Assembly: GCF_028776105.2 (NCBI RefSeq)
Contig: NZ_CP145606.1
Coordinates: 1,860,001-1,924,000, forward strand
Origin: Neisseria leonii
Lineage (GTDB): Bacteria > Pseudomonadota > Gammaproteobacteria > Burkholderiales > Neisseriaceae
DNA: 64,000 bases
Direction: 5' to 3'
The translations under genes were made by a program, and so were the position numbers. Under the pieces are notes generated by a model, which was not told where the DNA came from, made no database searches, and worked only from the letters and a program-made list of their open reading frames with translations. Position 1 is the first letter of the stretch. Each line of letters opens with the position of its first letter. Shown here piece after piece: positions 28,296 to 38,243 of this stretch.

Positions 28296-30668
28296 ATGAA
28301 ATTGAAAAAACTTACCGTTACCCTGATGGCGTTGGGCCTTTCTCCTTTGGCACTGGCGGATTTTACCATTCAGGACATCCGCATAGAGGGTTTGCAGCAT
28401 ACCGAACCGGCCACTGTGTTCACCTATCTGCCGGTAAAAGTCGGCGACACGTTCAGCGACAGCAAAGGCGGCGAAATCATTCAAAATCTGTATGCGACGG
28501 GTATGTTTGACGATGTGCGTGTCGAAACCATGGGCAGCCAGGTTTTACTGACGGTGGTCGAACGTCCCGTTATCAGCGGCCTGACTGTCAGCGGCGGCAA
28601 GCTGATTCAGAACGATGCCGTTCAGAAAAGTTTGAGCAATTTCGGCTTGGGACAGTCCCAGCCGTTCAATCAGGCCACCTTAAACAGCGCGGTGGCCGCA
28701 TTGAAAGAAGAATACCGCAAGCAGGGTAAATACGATGTCGAAATCACGCCCACCGTCAGCCGCCTGGCGCGCAACCGTGTGGCGGTGGATTTGGCCATTA
28801 ACGAGGGGGAAACCACTACTATTTCGGACATCGATTTCGAGGGTAACGAGCGTTATTCCGACCGCCAGCTGCGCAACCAAATGTCGCTGAGCGAGAGCGG
28901 TATGTGGACCTGGCTGACCAAAAGCAACCGCTTTGCCGAAGACAAATTCCGCCAAGACCTTTCCCGCCTGACCGATTTCTACAACAACAACGGCTATTTC
29001 GATTTCCGCATTGTCGATACCGAAATCGGCGAAGGCGACAAACCGAACCGGCAGAAAATCAAAATAACCGTCCATGAAGGCGGACGTTACCGCTGGGGGC
29101 AGGTGCGTATAGAAGGCGATACGCGCGAAGTACCGAAAGCGGATTTGGAAAAACTGCTGAAAATGAAAGAAGGCAAATGGTACGACCGCTCGCAAATGGT
29201 GGACAGCATCAGTGCCATTCAACGCGTATTGGGCAGTGCGGGCTACGCATTCAGCGAAATCAACGTGATGCCGCAGCCGCGCGACGGTGTCGTCGATTTT
29301 GTCCTGCTGATTGATCCGGGCCGCAAGGTTTACGTCAATCAAATCCAGATTTCGGGCAACAACAAAACACGCGACGAAGTCATCCGCCGCGAACTGCGCC
29401 AAATGGAAGCGGCGCCGTTCGACCAGTCTAAAATCGACCGTTCCAAAGAACGGGTGGAACTGTTGGGCTATTTCGACAATGTGCAGTTTGATGCACGGCC
29501 GGTAGCGGGTACGCCCGATCAGGTTGATGTGGCGGTCAGTGTGAACGAGCGCTCTACGGGATCAATCGATTTGAGTGCGGGCTGGGTGCAGGATACGGGT
29601 CTGGTGTTGTCACTCGGCGTGGCTCAGGACAATCTGTTCGGAACCGGCAAATCGGTTTCTGCACGTATGTCGCGCAGCAGCACCACACAAAACGCCTCGC
29701 TGTCGTTTACCGAACCCTATTTCACGCCTGACGGTGTCAGCATGGGTTACGACATCTACGGCCGCGTTTATGATCCGCGCAAAGCCGGTTCCACCAGTTC
29801 CCAGCAGTATAAAACCACCACCATCGGCACCGGTATCCGCATGGGTGTTCCGGTTACAGAATACGACCGCATCAATTTCGGATTGGGTGCCGAACGCTTG
29901 GGGGTAAACACCTATAAGGGAGCGCCCAAGCGCTATCGCGACTTTATCCGCCAATACGGCAAGGGTGTCGACGGTGTGGGCAAATTCCAAGGCTGGATTA
30001 TGAAGGGCAATATCGGCTGGGGGCGCAACAAAACCGACAGCGCGCTGTGGCCGACACGCGGCTATATGACCGATGTCAGCCTGAATGCGGGACTGCCCGG
30101 CGGCGATCTGCAATATTACAGTCTGACGCACAACCAACGCTGGTTTTTCCCGCTTTCGCGCGACTTTACCCTGATGCTGGGCGGGCAGGTGGGTTATGCC
30201 AACGGTTACGGCAAAACCAAAGAACTGCCGTTTTTTGAAAACTTCTACGGCGGCGGTTTGGGTTCGGTACGCGGTTATGAAAGCAGCACGCTCGGTCCCA
30301 AAGTGTATGATGCCGACGGCAGCAAAATCAGCTACGGCGGCAATAAAATGGCAGCCGCCACCGCAGAGCTGCTGTTCCCCTTCCCGGGCGTGAAAGACAG
30401 CCGGACCGTGCGCCTGAGCCTGTTTGCCGATGCCGGCAGCGTGTGGGACGGCAAAACCTACACCTCAGCCGACAGCGACAACGGCCGCAGCGTTTACGGT
30501 CGCAACCACCAATCGACTTTCAAAGAAGAGTTGCGCTATTCTGCCGGTGCGGCGCTGACCTGGCTCTCGCCCCTGGGGCCGATTAAATTGAGCTACGCTT
30601 ATCCGATCAAGAAAAAAGATACCGACGAAATCCAGCGTTTCCAATTCCAACTGGGTACGACATTTTAA
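28296..30668 (+). CDS. bamA: Outer membrane assembly factor BamA (Omp85)
   Basis: Inserts beta-barrel proteins into the outer membrane. The 790 residues begin with a signal peptide (cleavage after LALA). Five POTRA domains (about residues 22-420, the first starting DFTIQDIRIEGLQ) and a 16-stranded barrel follow. The barrel contains the conserved VRGYESSTLGP loop, and the C-terminal phenylalanine follows a typical last strand (RFQFQLGTTF). It lies 3 bases after rseP and upstream of the chaperone skp, the usual order in proteobacteria. Confidence 0.98.
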   Translation: MKLKKLTVTLMALGLSPLALADFTIQDIRIEGLQHTEPATVFTYLPVKVGDTFSDSKGGEIIQNLYATGMFDDVRVETMGSQVLLTVVERPVISGLTVSGGKLIQNDAVQKSLSNFGLGQSQPFNQATLNSAVAALKEEYRKQGKYDVEITPTVSRLARNRVAVDLAINEGETTTISDIDFEGNERYSDRQLRNQMSLSESGMWTWLTKSNRFAEDKFRQDLSRLTDFYNNNGYFDFRIVDTEIGEGDKPNRQKIKITVHEGGRYRWGQVRIEGDTREVPKADLEKLLKMKEGKWYDRSQMVDSISAIQRVLGSAGYAFSEINVMPQPRDGVVDFVLLIDPGRKVYVNQIQISGNNKTRDEVIRRELRQMEAAPFDQSKIDRSKERVELLGYFDNVQFDARPVAGTPDQVDVAVSVNERSTGSIDLSAGWVQDTGLVLSLGVAQDNLFGTGKSVSARMSRSSTTQNASLSFTEPYFTPDGVSMGYDIYGRVYDPRKAGSTSSQQYKTTTIGTGIRMGVPVTEYDRINFGLGAERLGVNTYKGAPKRYRDFIRQYGKGVDGVGKFQGWIMKGNIGWGRNKTDSALWPTRGYMTDVSLNAGLPGGDLQYYSLTHNQRWFFPLSRDFTLMLGGQVGYANGYGKTKELPFFENFYGGGLGSVRGYESSTLGPKVYDADGSKISYGGNKMAAATAELLFPFPGVKDSRTVRLSLFADAGSVWDGKTYTSADSDNGRSVYGRNHQSTFKEELRYSAGAALTWLSPLGPIKLSYAYPIKKKDTDEIQRFQFQLGTTF

Positions 30669-30688
30669 GGTATCCGTTTCAGAATCCG

Positions 30689-30733
30689 CCCGCATTCAGA
30701 CGGCCCGGACCTCGCAGGCCGTCTGAATGCGGG
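30689..30733 (+). terminator. DUS inverted pair with extended stem after bamA
   Basis: The pairing extends past the DUS to 17-bp perfect arms (30689-30705 and 30717-30733) around an 11-base loop. It sits between bamA and skp, which are otherwise an operon, so it may act as an attenuator. Confidence 0.75.
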
Positions 30734-30754
30734 TATAGAAGTAAAGGCAGAACC

Positions 30755-31255
30755 ATGACAAACAACCGTGTAATCCGTTGGGGCGCCGCCCTGCTGTTCG
30801 GCAGCCTGCTGTCGGGCAGCGTGTGGGCGGAGAGTATCCAGAAGCTCGGTTTTATCAACACCGAGCGCGTATGGCGTGAATCGCGGCAGGCGCAGAGCAT
30901 CGAAAAAACATTGGAGCGCGAGTTTTCCGGCCGCCGTCAGGCACTGGAAAAAATCGAACGGGAAGGCTTGGCTTTAGAAAAGCGGGTTGCGGCGGAAAAA
31001 GATGCGGTACGCCGCAGCAGCCTTTTGGCGAAGCTGGACGCAATGAGCCGGGAATACCGCATCAAACAGGCTGAGCTTGATGAAGACTATAACCTGCGCC
31101 GTAACGAAGAGTTTGCCGCTTTGCAGCAAAACGCCAACCGCGTGATTATCGATCTGGCGAAAAAAGACGGCTACGATCTGATTTTGCAGGATGTGGTTTT
31201 CATCAACGGCAAATTCGACATTACCGACGAAGTCATCCGCGAAATGAACCGGTGA
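30755..31255 (+). CDS. skp: Periplasmic chaperone Skp/OmpH
   Basis: Carries unfolded outer membrane proteins through the periplasm to BamA. The 166 residues start with a signal peptide (cleavage near SVWA-ES). Long alpha-helical hairpin arms rich in Glu, Lys and Arg follow (about residues 45-125), then a C-terminal strand region ILQDVVFINGKFDITDEVIREM. Its place between bamA and lpxD is the standard one. Confidence 0.93.
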   Translation: MTNNRVIRWGAALLFGSLLSGSVWAESIQKLGFINTERVWRESRQAQSIEKTLEREFSGRRQALEKIEREGLALEKRVAAEKDAVRRSSLLAKLDAMSREYRIKQAELDEDYNLRRNEEFAALQQNANRVIIDLAKKDGYDLILQDVVFINGKFDITDEVIREMNR

Positions 31256-31329
31256 TGCGGCCGCGCGGTCGGAATACCGTTTTTCAGACGGCCTGTTCAG
31301 CCGTACCGTATCCGGAACCCTATTGATTT

Positions 31330-32394
31330 ATGCACACATTCACGCTTTCAGAAATCGTTGCCCGGCTGGGCGGCTCGCGTCACGGCGAAGACATCGCCGT
31401 AACGGGCGTGCGCCCGCTGGCCGAGGCCGGACACAGCCATATCGGCTTTCTGGCCAACCCCAAATACAAAGCGGACGTCGCCCGCAGTGCGGCCGGAGCC
31501 GTGATTGTCTCGGAGCAAGCAGCGGCGGAGTTTCCCGGCCGTAATCTGATTGTCACCGCTGATCCTTATCTGTATTTTGCCCGTGTGGCACGCCTGTTCG
31601 CACCCGCAGCCGAAGCCTTCCCCGGCATACACCCCAGTGCGGTAATCGAAGCGGGTGCGCAAGTGCCTGCCAGTTGCGAAATCGGCGCGCACGTCTATAT
31701 CGGCGCAGATACCGTGCTGGGCGAGGGCTGCCGTATTTTGGCCGGCTGCGTGATCGAACACGGCTGTACGCTAGGCGATAAGGTACTGCTGCACCCCAAT
31801 GTTACGGTTTACCACGGCTGCACCTTGGGCAACCGTGTGGAAATCCATTCCGGTGCCGTGATCGGGGCAGACGGTTTCGGCTTGGCTTTTGCCGGTGATT
31901 CTTGGCTGAAAATCCCGCAAACCGGTGCGGTGGTATTGGGCGACGATGTCGAAATCGGTTCCAACAGCAATATCGACCGCGGTGCGATGAGCGATACCGT
32001 GATCGGGCAGGGAACCAAAATCGACAATCAGGTACAGATCGGCCACAACTGCCGCATCGGCCGCCATACCGTGATTGCCGCACAGACCGGTATTTCCGGC
32101 AGCGTAACCGTGGGCGATTACTGTATTTTCGGCGGCGGTGTAGGAACAGTCGGCCACATCGAAATCGCCGACAAAACCACCATCGGCGGCGGCAGCAGCA
32201 TTACCCACAGCATCAAAGAAAGCGGCCGGCACATCGGCGGACCGTACCCGATGCAGAGCCATAAAGAATGGGCGCGCAATGCCGTGCATATCCGGCATCT
32301 GAACGAGATGAACCGGCGGATTAAAGCACTCGAAGCCCGTTTGGGCGCGCAGGAACACGATACTGCCGACGGTGAAAACGGCCGGGCCGTCTGA
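31330..32394 (+). CDS. lpxD: UDP-3-O-(3-hydroxyacyl)glucosamine N-acyltransferase
   Basis: Third step of lipid A synthesis; adds the second hydroxyacyl chain. It has 354 residues. The N-terminal UDP-binding domain is followed by a left-handed beta-helix of hexapeptide repeats (from about residue 100). [20 protein letters not shown] carries the catalytic histidine, and a C-terminal helix ends the fold. The stop codon is part of a DUS (Arg-Ala-Val-stop). skp is upstream and fabZ follows. Confidence 0.96.
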   Translation: MHTFTLSEIVARLGGSRHGEDIAVTGVRPLAEAGHSHIGFLANPKYKADVARSAAGAVIVSEQAAAEFPGRNLIVTADPYLYFARVARLFAPAAEAFPGIHPSAVIEAGAQVPASCEIGAHVYIGADTVLGEGCRILAGCVIEHGCTLGDKVLLHPNVTVYHGCTLGNRVEIHSGAVIGADGFGLAFAGDSWLKIPQTGAVVLGDDVEIGSNSNIDRGAMSDTVIGQGTKIDNQVQIGHNCRIGRHTVIAAQTGISGSVTVGDYCIFGGGVGTVGHIEIADKTTIGGGSSITHSIKESGRHIGGPYPMQSHKEWARNAVHIRHLNEMNRRIKALEARLGAQEHDTADGENGRAV

Positions 32395-32471
32395 AACCGC
32401 ATTGTGCCACGCAACCAAACCGACAAACTGCCGTTTCCGTCTATCGGTACGGCAGCCAGGAAGAGACGATT

Positions 32472-32930
32472 ATGAATATTCAATTACCCATCGAAGCCCG
32501 CGAAATCCAAAACTATCTGCCGCACCGCTTCCCCTTTTTACTGATTGACCGCGTAACCGCCGCCGAGCCCGGCCAATCGCTGACCGCCATCAAAAACGTC
32601 ACCATCAACGAACATTTTTTCCAAGGCCATTTTCCCGAAATGCCTGTGATGCCCGGCGTGCTGATTGTCGAAGCCATGGCGCAGGCCTGCGGCGTGCTGG
32701 CCGTCATCTCCCAAGGTGCGGCCGCACGTCAGGAAGGCGAAGTTACCCTGTTTGCCGGTTTGGACAATGTGCGCTTTAAGCGCCCTGTGCTGCCGGGCGA
32801 CCAATTGGTGTTTGAAGTCGAACTGCTGGCGCACAAGCGCGGCATCGGCAAATTCCACGCCGTCGCCAAAGTGGACGGCCAATTGGCCTGTGAGGCCGAT
32901 ATTATGTGCGCCCAACGGCAGGCCTCATAA
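32472..32930 (+). CDS. fabZ: 3-hydroxyacyl-ACP dehydratase FabZ
   Basis: Dehydrates beta-hydroxyacyl-ACP in fatty acid synthesis and competes with LpxA for the hydroxyacyl pool. The 152-residue hot-dog fold has [13 protein letters not shown], and the catalytic pair is His53 in [12 protein letters not shown] and Glu67 in IVEAMAQ. It lies between lpxD and lpxA, the conserved arrangement. AAGAGACG stands before the ATG. Confidence 0.97.
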   Translation: MNIQLPIEAREIQNYLPHRFPFLLIDRVTAAEPGQSLTAIKNVTINEHFFQGHFPEMPVMPGVLIVEAMAQACGVLAVISQGAAARQEGEVTLFAGLDNVRFKRPVLPGDQLVFEVELLAHKRGIGKFHAVAKVDGQLACEADIMCAQRQAS

Positions 32931-32984
32931 AACCCGTCAGGCCGTCTGAAATCTGCCGCAGTACCGTTTGACAAGGAAAAGCTG

Positions 32985-33761
32985 ATGACCCTGATCCACC
33001 CTACCGCCGTGATTGATCCGCAAGCCCAGTTGGATTCGAGCGTCAAAGTCGGTGCCTATACCGTGATCGGACCGAATGTGAAAATCGGTGCCGGTACGGA
33101 AATCGGCCCGCACGCCGTGATTGACGGGCATACGGAAATCGGCGGGAACAACCGCATTTTCCAGTTTGCCAGTCTGGGTGCGCAGCCGCAGGACAAAAAA
33201 TACCGTGGCGAGCCGACCCGCCTCATCATCGGCAACGGCAATACCATCCGCGAATTCACCACGTTCAACACCGGTACGGTAACCGGTATCGGCGAAACCC
33301 GCATCGGCGACGACAACTGGATTATGGCCTACTGTCATCTGGCGCACGACTGCGTGGTCGGCAGCCACACCGTGTTTGCCAACAACGCCTCGCTGGCCGG
33401 CCATGTTACCGTCGGCGACTATGTGATTCTCGGCGGTTACACGCTGGTGTTCCAGTTCTGCCGCATCGGCGATTATGCGATGACGGCGTTTTCCGCAGGC
33501 GTGCACAAAGACGTGCCGCCGTATTTCATGGCGGCGGGCTACCGTGCCGAACCGGCGGGCATCAACAGCGAAGGTATGCGGCGCAACGGTTTTACCGCCG
33601 AGCAGATTGCACGCGTGAAAGATGTCTATAAAACGATTTATCTGCGCGATCTGCCGTTTGAAGCGGCCAAAGCCGAAGTGCTGCGCCGTGCGGAAAGCGA
33701 AGCCGAGCTGGCCGTGTTTGCCGGTTTCTTCGCCCAATCGAGCCGCGGGATTATCCGTTGA
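32985..33761 (+). CDS. lpxA: UDP-N-acetylglucosamine acyltransferase
   Basis: First enzyme of lipid A synthesis, transferring a 3-hydroxyacyl chain from ACP to UDP-GlcNAc. The 258 residues form a left-handed beta-helix of hexapeptide repeats ([20 protein letters not shown] onward). [20 protein letters not shown] includes the catalytic histidine, and a helical C-terminal domain follows. In most proteobacteria lpxB follows directly; here a glycosyltransferase gene is inserted between them. Confidence 0.97.
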   Translation: MTLIHPTAVIDPQAQLDSSVKVGAYTVIGPNVKIGAGTEIGPHAVIDGHTEIGGNNRIFQFASLGAQPQDKKYRGEPTRLIIGNGNTIREFTTFNTGTVTGIGETRIGDDNWIMAYCHLAHDCVVGSHTVFANNASLAGHVTVGDYVILGGYTLVFQFCRIGDYAMTAFSAGVHKDVPPYFMAAGYRAEPAGINSEGMRRNGFTAEQIARVKDVYKTIYLRDLPFEAAKAEVLRRAESEAELAVFAGFFAQSSRGIIR

Positions 33762-33777
33762 GCCGGGGTTGCCGCCG

Positions 33778-33816
33778 GGCCGTCTGAAAACCGTGACCGC
33801 CGTTTTCAGACGGCCT
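33778..33816 (+). terminator. DUS inverted pair between lpxA and the glycosyltransferase
   Basis: GGCCGTCTGAAAAC and its complement around an 11-base loop. It may partly separate the inserted glycosyltransferase and lpxB from the upstream operon. Confidence 0.65.
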
Positions 33817-33846
33817 GAATGTTCTGTTTCCGATGGGCAGAAAAAT

Positions 33847-35020
33847 ATGGATATCGCACTTTTATGCTTTGGAGTGGGCAGTATTGCCAGTATTTCCGGT
33901 ACGGAAAAAGTTTTTGTCGATATGGCCAATGCCATGACTGTGCGCGGGCATCGGGTGTATGCGGTATGGAATGATGAGCCGGGTGTGGTGCCGCACTATC
34001 CGTTTTCGGCGGACGTGCGGCAATATAATTTGGGCTTGGGCAAAATACGCATTCCGCTGTCGGCCAAATTGATGCGTGAAGTGGAAAAACGGTTGCGGAT
34101 TTACCGCATGAATCCGGCAGATGCGTTTAAAGTCCGACAGTTGGCGGCGGCGGTGCGGGAAAATGTCCCCCTAAATGAGATTGATGTCTTTGTCTGTTTT
34201 GAATTTAACAGTGTCATGGTCGCCAACCGTCTTGCGGGGGGGGCGGCCGGTAGCCGCGATGGTGCACAATTCCGTCGGCAACCAAATCGCGCGGCTGACC
34301 CCGTGGCAGCGGCGGGAGGCGGATAAAGCCGATGTTTATCAAGTGCTGCTGCCGGGCTTTGTGGCGCAGGCCGGACGGTTTTTATCTACTGAAATCGTGT
34401 GTATCGGCAATGCGGTGCCGCAGGTGGAGGAGCGGGATTGTGCCGATTTGGCGGCACACCGGCCGCCGTTTAAAATAGTAACGGTCGGCCGGATTGAGCC
34501 GGAACAGAAGCAGACGCTGGTATTGGTGCGGGCATTCGCTGAAATCGCGCGGGATTACCCCGATTGGCAGCTGCATTATTACGGCCCGGTCAGCGATGCG
34601 GCATATCATCATCAGATTCGGCGGTATATTGACCATCACGGTTTGTCGCAGCAGATTGTGTATGGCGGTACCACGCAAGATGTGTTGTCCGTATTGCGTA
34701 CGGCCGATATTTTCGGCTTTCCTTCGGCTCATGAAGGGTTCAGCCTGGCACTGACAGAGGCGATGGCGGCAGGACTGCCTGCGGTCGGTTTTGCGGCTGC
34801 CGAAGGGGTGAATGATCTGATTGAGGACGGTGTGAACGGTTTGTTGGCAAAAGACGAAGCCGGGTTTGCGCAATGTCTGGCTTCGCTGATGCGGGATGCC
34901 GGATTGAGGCAGACGCTGGGGCGGGCGGCACACGAATCGATGAAAGCGTACAGCCCGGATTCGGTTTGGCAGCAGTGGGAGCAGTTGCTGGCCGGTCTGG
35001 TTGCACGGCGCAGGCGGTAA
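33847..35020 (+). pseudogene. Glycosyltransferase family 4, frameshifted at a G8 tract (phase-variable, OFF)
   Basis: Two overlapping frames make one GT4-type protein. The first, from ATG 33847, encodes an N-terminal Rossmann half (GSIASISGTEKVFVDMANAM) and stops at 34326. The second continues in the next frame with MVHNSVGNQIARL, VGRIEPEQKQTLVLVRAF and the EGFSLALTE motif (Glu-x7-Glu) to 35020. They meet at eight guanines (34236-34243). With G7 or G10 the frames join into about 390 residues. Such poly-G switches control LOS glycosyltransferases in Neisseria. It could also be a permanent mutation or a read error. Target unknown, but the position between lpxA and lpxB suggests LOS. Confidence 0.85.
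34236..34243 (+). repeat. G8 tract in glycosyltransferase coding sequence
   Basis: Eight consecutive guanines at the exact point where the reading frame is broken. Loss of one or gain of two restores it. Confidence 0.9.
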
Positions 35021-35058
35021 TCCGATGTTTTTTTCTCTTGATTGGCAGGTGTGGGGAT

Positions 35059-36216
35059 ATGCGGGAATATAAACGGCCGGTAATTGCCGTCAGCGTGGGC
35101 GAGGCTTCGGGCGATTTGCTCGGCGGCCATTTGCTCGAAGCTCTGCGCCGCCGCTGTCCGAATGCCCGGTTTGTCGGTATCGGCGGCCCGCGCATGACGG
35201 CACAGGGTTTCGAGAGTCTGTACGATCAGGAAAAACTGGCGGTGCGCGGCTTTGCCGAAGTGGTACGCAAGCTGCCCGACATTCTGCGTATCCGCAAAGG
35301 GCTGATACGCGATATGCTGGCTTTGCAGCCCGATGTGTTTGTCGGTATTGACGCGCCCGATTTTAATCTGGCGGTGGAGGAGAGGCTCAAACGCGCGGGC
35401 ATTCCCACCGTGCATTATGTCAGTCCGTCGGTGTGGGCGTGGCGGCGGGAGCGGGTGAACCGGATTGTACATCAGGCGGATAGGATATTGTGCCTGTTTC
35501 CGATGGAGCCGACGCTGTATCGGGCGGCAGGCGGGCAGGCGGAATTTGTCGGTCACCCGCTGGCGCAGACCCTGCCTGTGGCAGCAGATAAAGCAGCGGC
35601 GCGGCAGCAGCTGCGCATAGAGCCGTGGCGTACCGTATTCTGCCTGATGTCCGGCAGCCGCGTGAGTGAAATCGATTATATGGCACCGCTGTTTTTTCAG
35701 ACGGCCAAGCTGCTTTTGGCGCGTTATCCGAGTGCCGTATTCCTGTTGCCGGTGGCGACCGCCGCCACCCGCGCCCGTTTGCAGGAAATTTTGGCCGGCG
35801 ATGATTTCAAACACCTGCCCGTCCGACTGATGAACGCCCATGCCGATTTGGCCTGTACCGCTGCCGATGTGGTGCTGGTTACCAGCGGGACGGCCACGCT
35901 CGAAGTGGCTTTGTGCAAGCGGCCGATGGTCATCAGCTACCGCATTTCGCCGCTCACTTATGCCTATGTGAAACGGAAAATCCGCGTACCGCACGTCGGC
36001 CTGCCCAATATCCTGCTGGGCAAAGGGGTTGTGCCGGAATTATTGCAGCATGAAGCCGTGCCGGAAAAACTGGCCGCCGCCGTTGCCGAATGGTACGAAT
36101 CGCCGCGCGACACCGCCGCGTTGCAGCGGGATTTTGAAAATCTGCATCTGATGCTGAAAAAAGATACCGCCGCCTTGGCGGCCGAAGCCGTCTTGCGTGC
36201 GGCAAAAATATTGTGA
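35059..36216 (+). CDS. lpxB: Lipid-A-disaccharide synthase
   Basis: Joins UDP-diacylglucosamine and lipid X to form the lipid A disaccharide. It is a 385-residue peripheral membrane glycosyltransferase (family 19). GEASGDLLGGHLL at the N-terminus, GIGGPRM, HYVSPSVWAWRRERV, SGSRVSEI and TSGTATLEVALCKRPMVISYR are all as expected. The ATG at 35059 gives the conserved N-terminus; the open frame extends upstream without support. It lies after the phase-variable glycosyltransferase and before rnhB. Confidence 0.97.
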   Translation: MREYKRPVIAVSVGEASGDLLGGHLLEALRRRCPNARFVGIGGPRMTAQGFESLYDQEKLAVRGFAEVVRKLPDILRIRKGLIRDMLALQPDVFVGIDAPDFNLAVEERLKRAGIPTVHYVSPSVWAWRRERVNRIVHQADRILCLFPMEPTLYRAAGGQAEFVGHPLAQTLPVAADKAAARQQLRIEPWRTVFCLMSGSRVSEIDYMAPLFFQTAKLLLARYPSAVFLLPVATAATRARLQEILAGDDFKHLPVRLMNAHADLACTAADVVLVTSGTATLEVALCKRPMVISYRISPLTYAYVKRKIRVPHVGLPNILLGKGVVPELLQHEAVPEKLAAAVAEWYESPRDTAALQRDFENLHLMLKKDTAALAAEAVLRAAKIL

Positions 36217-36267
36217 AGTTTTGTGCATTGATCATCTACCGGCCCTTAACCGACAGGCCGTCTGAAA

Positions 36268-36897
36268 ATGGATACAGCCGACCACATTTCCCCTTTTGTG
36301 CCGGCGGCCGGTGTGGACGAAGCCGGACGCGGCCCTTTGGCGGGCAGCGTATTTGCCGCCGCCGTGATTCTGCCGCCCGTGTACGATTTGCCGGGTTTGA
36401 CCGATTCCAAAAAACTCAGCGAAAAAAAGCGCGATACTCTGGCGGTTCAGATTAAACAGCAGGCCGTAGCGTGGTGTGTGGCACAGGCCGATGTCGGAGA
36501 AATCGCCCGCCTGAATATCCTGCACGCCACCCTGCTGGCGATGCGGCGCGCTGTGGCCGGCTTGGGCGGACAGGCACAATATGCGTGGATAGACGGCAAC
36601 CGCATTCCGCCCGATTTGGGCATACCGGCCCAAGCCGTGGTACAGGGCGACCGCACCATTCCCGCCGTTTCCGCCGCTTCCGTCCTGGCCAAAACCGCGC
36701 GCGATGCGCAAATGTATGCGCTGGCCGAACGCTTTCCCCAATACGGCTTCGACAAGCATAAAGGCTACGGTACGGCACAACATTTGGCCGCACTGCGCCG
36801 TTACGGCGCACTGCCCGAACACCGGTGCGGTTTTGCGCCGGTGCGCACGATATTGGCACAAGGCCGCCTGTTTGCCGACGGGGCAGAGGCCGTCTGA
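36268..36897 (+). CDS. rnhB: Ribonuclease HII
   Basis: Cuts RNA in RNA-DNA hybrids and at misinserted ribonucleotides. It has 209 residues with [14 protein letters not shown] (catalytic Asp-Glu), [17 protein letters not shown] and [12 protein letters not shown]. It follows lpxB as in many proteobacteria. A DUS ends only two bases before the ATG, and another forms the stop (Glu-Ala-Val-stop). Confidence 0.96.
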   Translation: MDTADHISPFVPAAGVDEAGRGPLAGSVFAAAVILPPVYDLPGLTDSKKLSEKKRDTLAVQIKQQAVAWCVAQADVGEIARLNILHATLLAMRRAVAGLGGQAQYAWIDGNRIPPDLGIPAQAVVQGDRTIPAVSAASVLAKTARDAQMYALAERFPQYGFDKHKGYGTAQHLAALRRYGALPEHRCGFAPVRTILAQGRLFADGAEAV

Positions 36898-36904
36898 AAA
36901 ACAT

Positions 36905-36933
36905 TTGACAAAACAAACAAATAATATTATAGT
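36905..36933 (+). promoter_or_regulatory. Promoter of rplU-rpmA
   Basis: TTGACA, 17 bases, TATAGT: near-consensus sigma-70 boxes. Transcription would start about 50 bases before the rplU ATG. Confidence 0.8.
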
Positions 36934-36988
36934 TTCTTGTTCCGCACATGGGGTGCGGAGAAATAACCAAATTCTCATGGAGTTGAGT

Positions 36989-37297
36989 ATGTACGCGGTC
37001 GTAAAAACCGGCGGTAAACAATACAAAGTTACCGTTGGCGAAAAATTGAAAGTAGAACAGATACCTGCCGAACTCGACAGCCAAATCGAACTGAACGAAG
37101 TTTTGATGATTGCTGACGGCGAATCTGTAAAAGTAGGCGCACCTTTTATCGAAGGCGCGAAAGTAACGGCCAAAGTGGTTGCCCACGGCCGTCACGACAA
37201 AGTCCGCATTTTCAAAATGCGCCGTCGCAAGCACTACCAAAAACGTCAGGGCCACCGCCAAAATTTCACCCAAATCGAAATCGTGGCCATCGCCTGA
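36989..37297 (+). CDS. rplU: 50S ribosomal protein L21
   Basis: A 102-residue ribosomal protein of the large subunit. [23 protein letters not shown] at the start and [21 protein letters not shown] near the end are diagnostic. The ATG at 36989 has GGAG 6 bases upstream. It has a strong own promoter and is cotranscribed with rpmA. Confidence 0.98.
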   Translation: MYAVVKTGGKQYKVTVGEKLKVEQIPAELDSQIELNEVLMIADGESVKVGAPFIEGAKVTAKVVAHGRHDKVRIFKMRRRKHYQKRQGHRQNFTQIEIVAIA

Positions 37298-37326
37298 TTT
37301 TGATTCAAGTTTAGGAGCATATCACC

Positions 37327-37599
37327 ATGGCAAGTAAAAAAGCTGGCGGCAGCACCCGCAACGGCCGCGATTCGGAAGCCAAACGTCTGGGTGTCAAAGC
37401 CTACGGCAACGAACTGATTCCGGCAGGTTCCATCATTATCCGCCAACGCGGTACCCGTTTTCATGCCGGCGACAATGTCGGTATGGGTAAAGACCACACT
37501 TTGTTCGCCAAAGTGGACGGTTATGTCGAATTTGCCGTTAAAGGCCGTCTGAACCGTAAAACAGTCAGCGTCCGTCCCTACACCGGCGCGGAAGAATAA
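37327..37599 (+). CDS. rpmA: 50S ribosomal protein L27
   Basis: A 90-residue large-subunit protein near the peptidyl-transferase centre. [22 protein letters not shown] and [25 protein letters not shown] are characteristic. The N-terminus starts directly with the functional residues, with no cleavable Firmicutes-type extension. It follows rplU by 29 bases and is closed by a clear terminator. Confidence 0.98.
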   Translation: MASKKAGGSTRNGRDSEAKRLGVKAYGNELIPAGSIIIRQRGTRFHAGDNVGMGKDHTLFAKVDGYVEFAVKGRLNRKTVSVRPYTGAEE

Positions 37600-37611
37600 T
37601 ATCCTGTGCCG

Positions 37612-37639
37612 AAAAGCCCGCTATGAAGCGGGCTTTTTT
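37612..37639 (+). terminator. Rho-independent terminator after rpmA
   Basis: AAAAGCCCGC and GCGGGCTTTTTT form a stem with a TATGAA loop and T-run. Confidence 0.93.
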
Positions 37640-37703
37640 ATTGTCTGTCTGTTTGCGGTCAACGGTGCTGCCAGGTGGATTTGGAAATATATGACTGTCC
37701 GTG

Positions 37704-37787
37704 CATGTCGGATTCTCGAATCCGACATGTTCATACAGTAATGTATTGGTGCATGGGCAGGTATGGTCGGATACGGAGTATCCGACC
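37704..37787. repeat. Palindrome cassette copy 1 (A1-B1)
   Basis: A1 at 37704-37729 has 12-base arms built on GTCGGATTC with a TC loop. B1 at 37765-37787 has arms GGTCGGATAC and GTATCCGACC with a GGA loop. The layout resembles REP/MITE-type intergenic repeats. Confidence 0.75.
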
Positions 37788-37868
37788 GACAAAATTCAGT
37801 TGAAATCAGGACGACGGGTTTTGGAAACAGGCGTTTTTCTTGGAAATATGGCGAAGCTATCCGAGTAG

Positions 37869-37938
37869 GTCGGATTCTCGAATCCGACAGATCCAGTATA
37901 TTGGATGGACAGACATTGTCGGATACGGAGTATCCGAC
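37869..37938. repeat. Palindrome cassette copy 2 (A2-B2)
   Basis: A2 at 37869-37888 and B2 at 37918-37938 repeat the 9-base arms of copy 1 (GTCGGATTC and GTCGGATAC types). A half A-site is found at 38050-38061. Confidence 0.75.
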
Positions 37939-38178
37939 CTACATGATTGGCTGCCGAATCGGGTGTTTTTATCAAAATGTTTGGGGATTGTCAGCTTAGG
38001 GGTAGCCGATTGACAAGATAGATTGAAGCAAAGAGTGTTTTGTCTAATTTTCGAATCCGACTTTTTTGAACGTATGGCCGGAGACTTTGACTCAGCCGAC
38101 TGAGACGGAAGGCAGAATCCGTTTGCTTGGCGCGAGATTGTTTTAGCGTGATGGCGGGTAATGAATGATACCCGGCGG

Positions 38179-38226
38179 AAAAAGGCCGTCTGAAACGGAA
38201 ATATCGTTTTCAGACGGCCTTTTTTG
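38179..38226. terminator. DUS inverted-pair terminator
   Basis: AAAAAGGCCGTCTGAAACG and its complement with T-runs on both strands. It terminates the BI-1 family gene on the minus strand. Confidence 0.85.
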
Positions 38227-38243
38227 CGGATTCAGGCAGTGAA

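Larger units (their letters stand above)
37640..38178. other. Gene-free region with paired palindromes
   Basis: About 540 bases with no supportable gene. It is dominated by four perfect palindromes in the order A-B-A-B plus a half-site, with AT-rich flanks. Both A-B pairs are preceded by TTGGAAATAT, so the unit looks tandemly duplicated. Confidence 0.7.
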
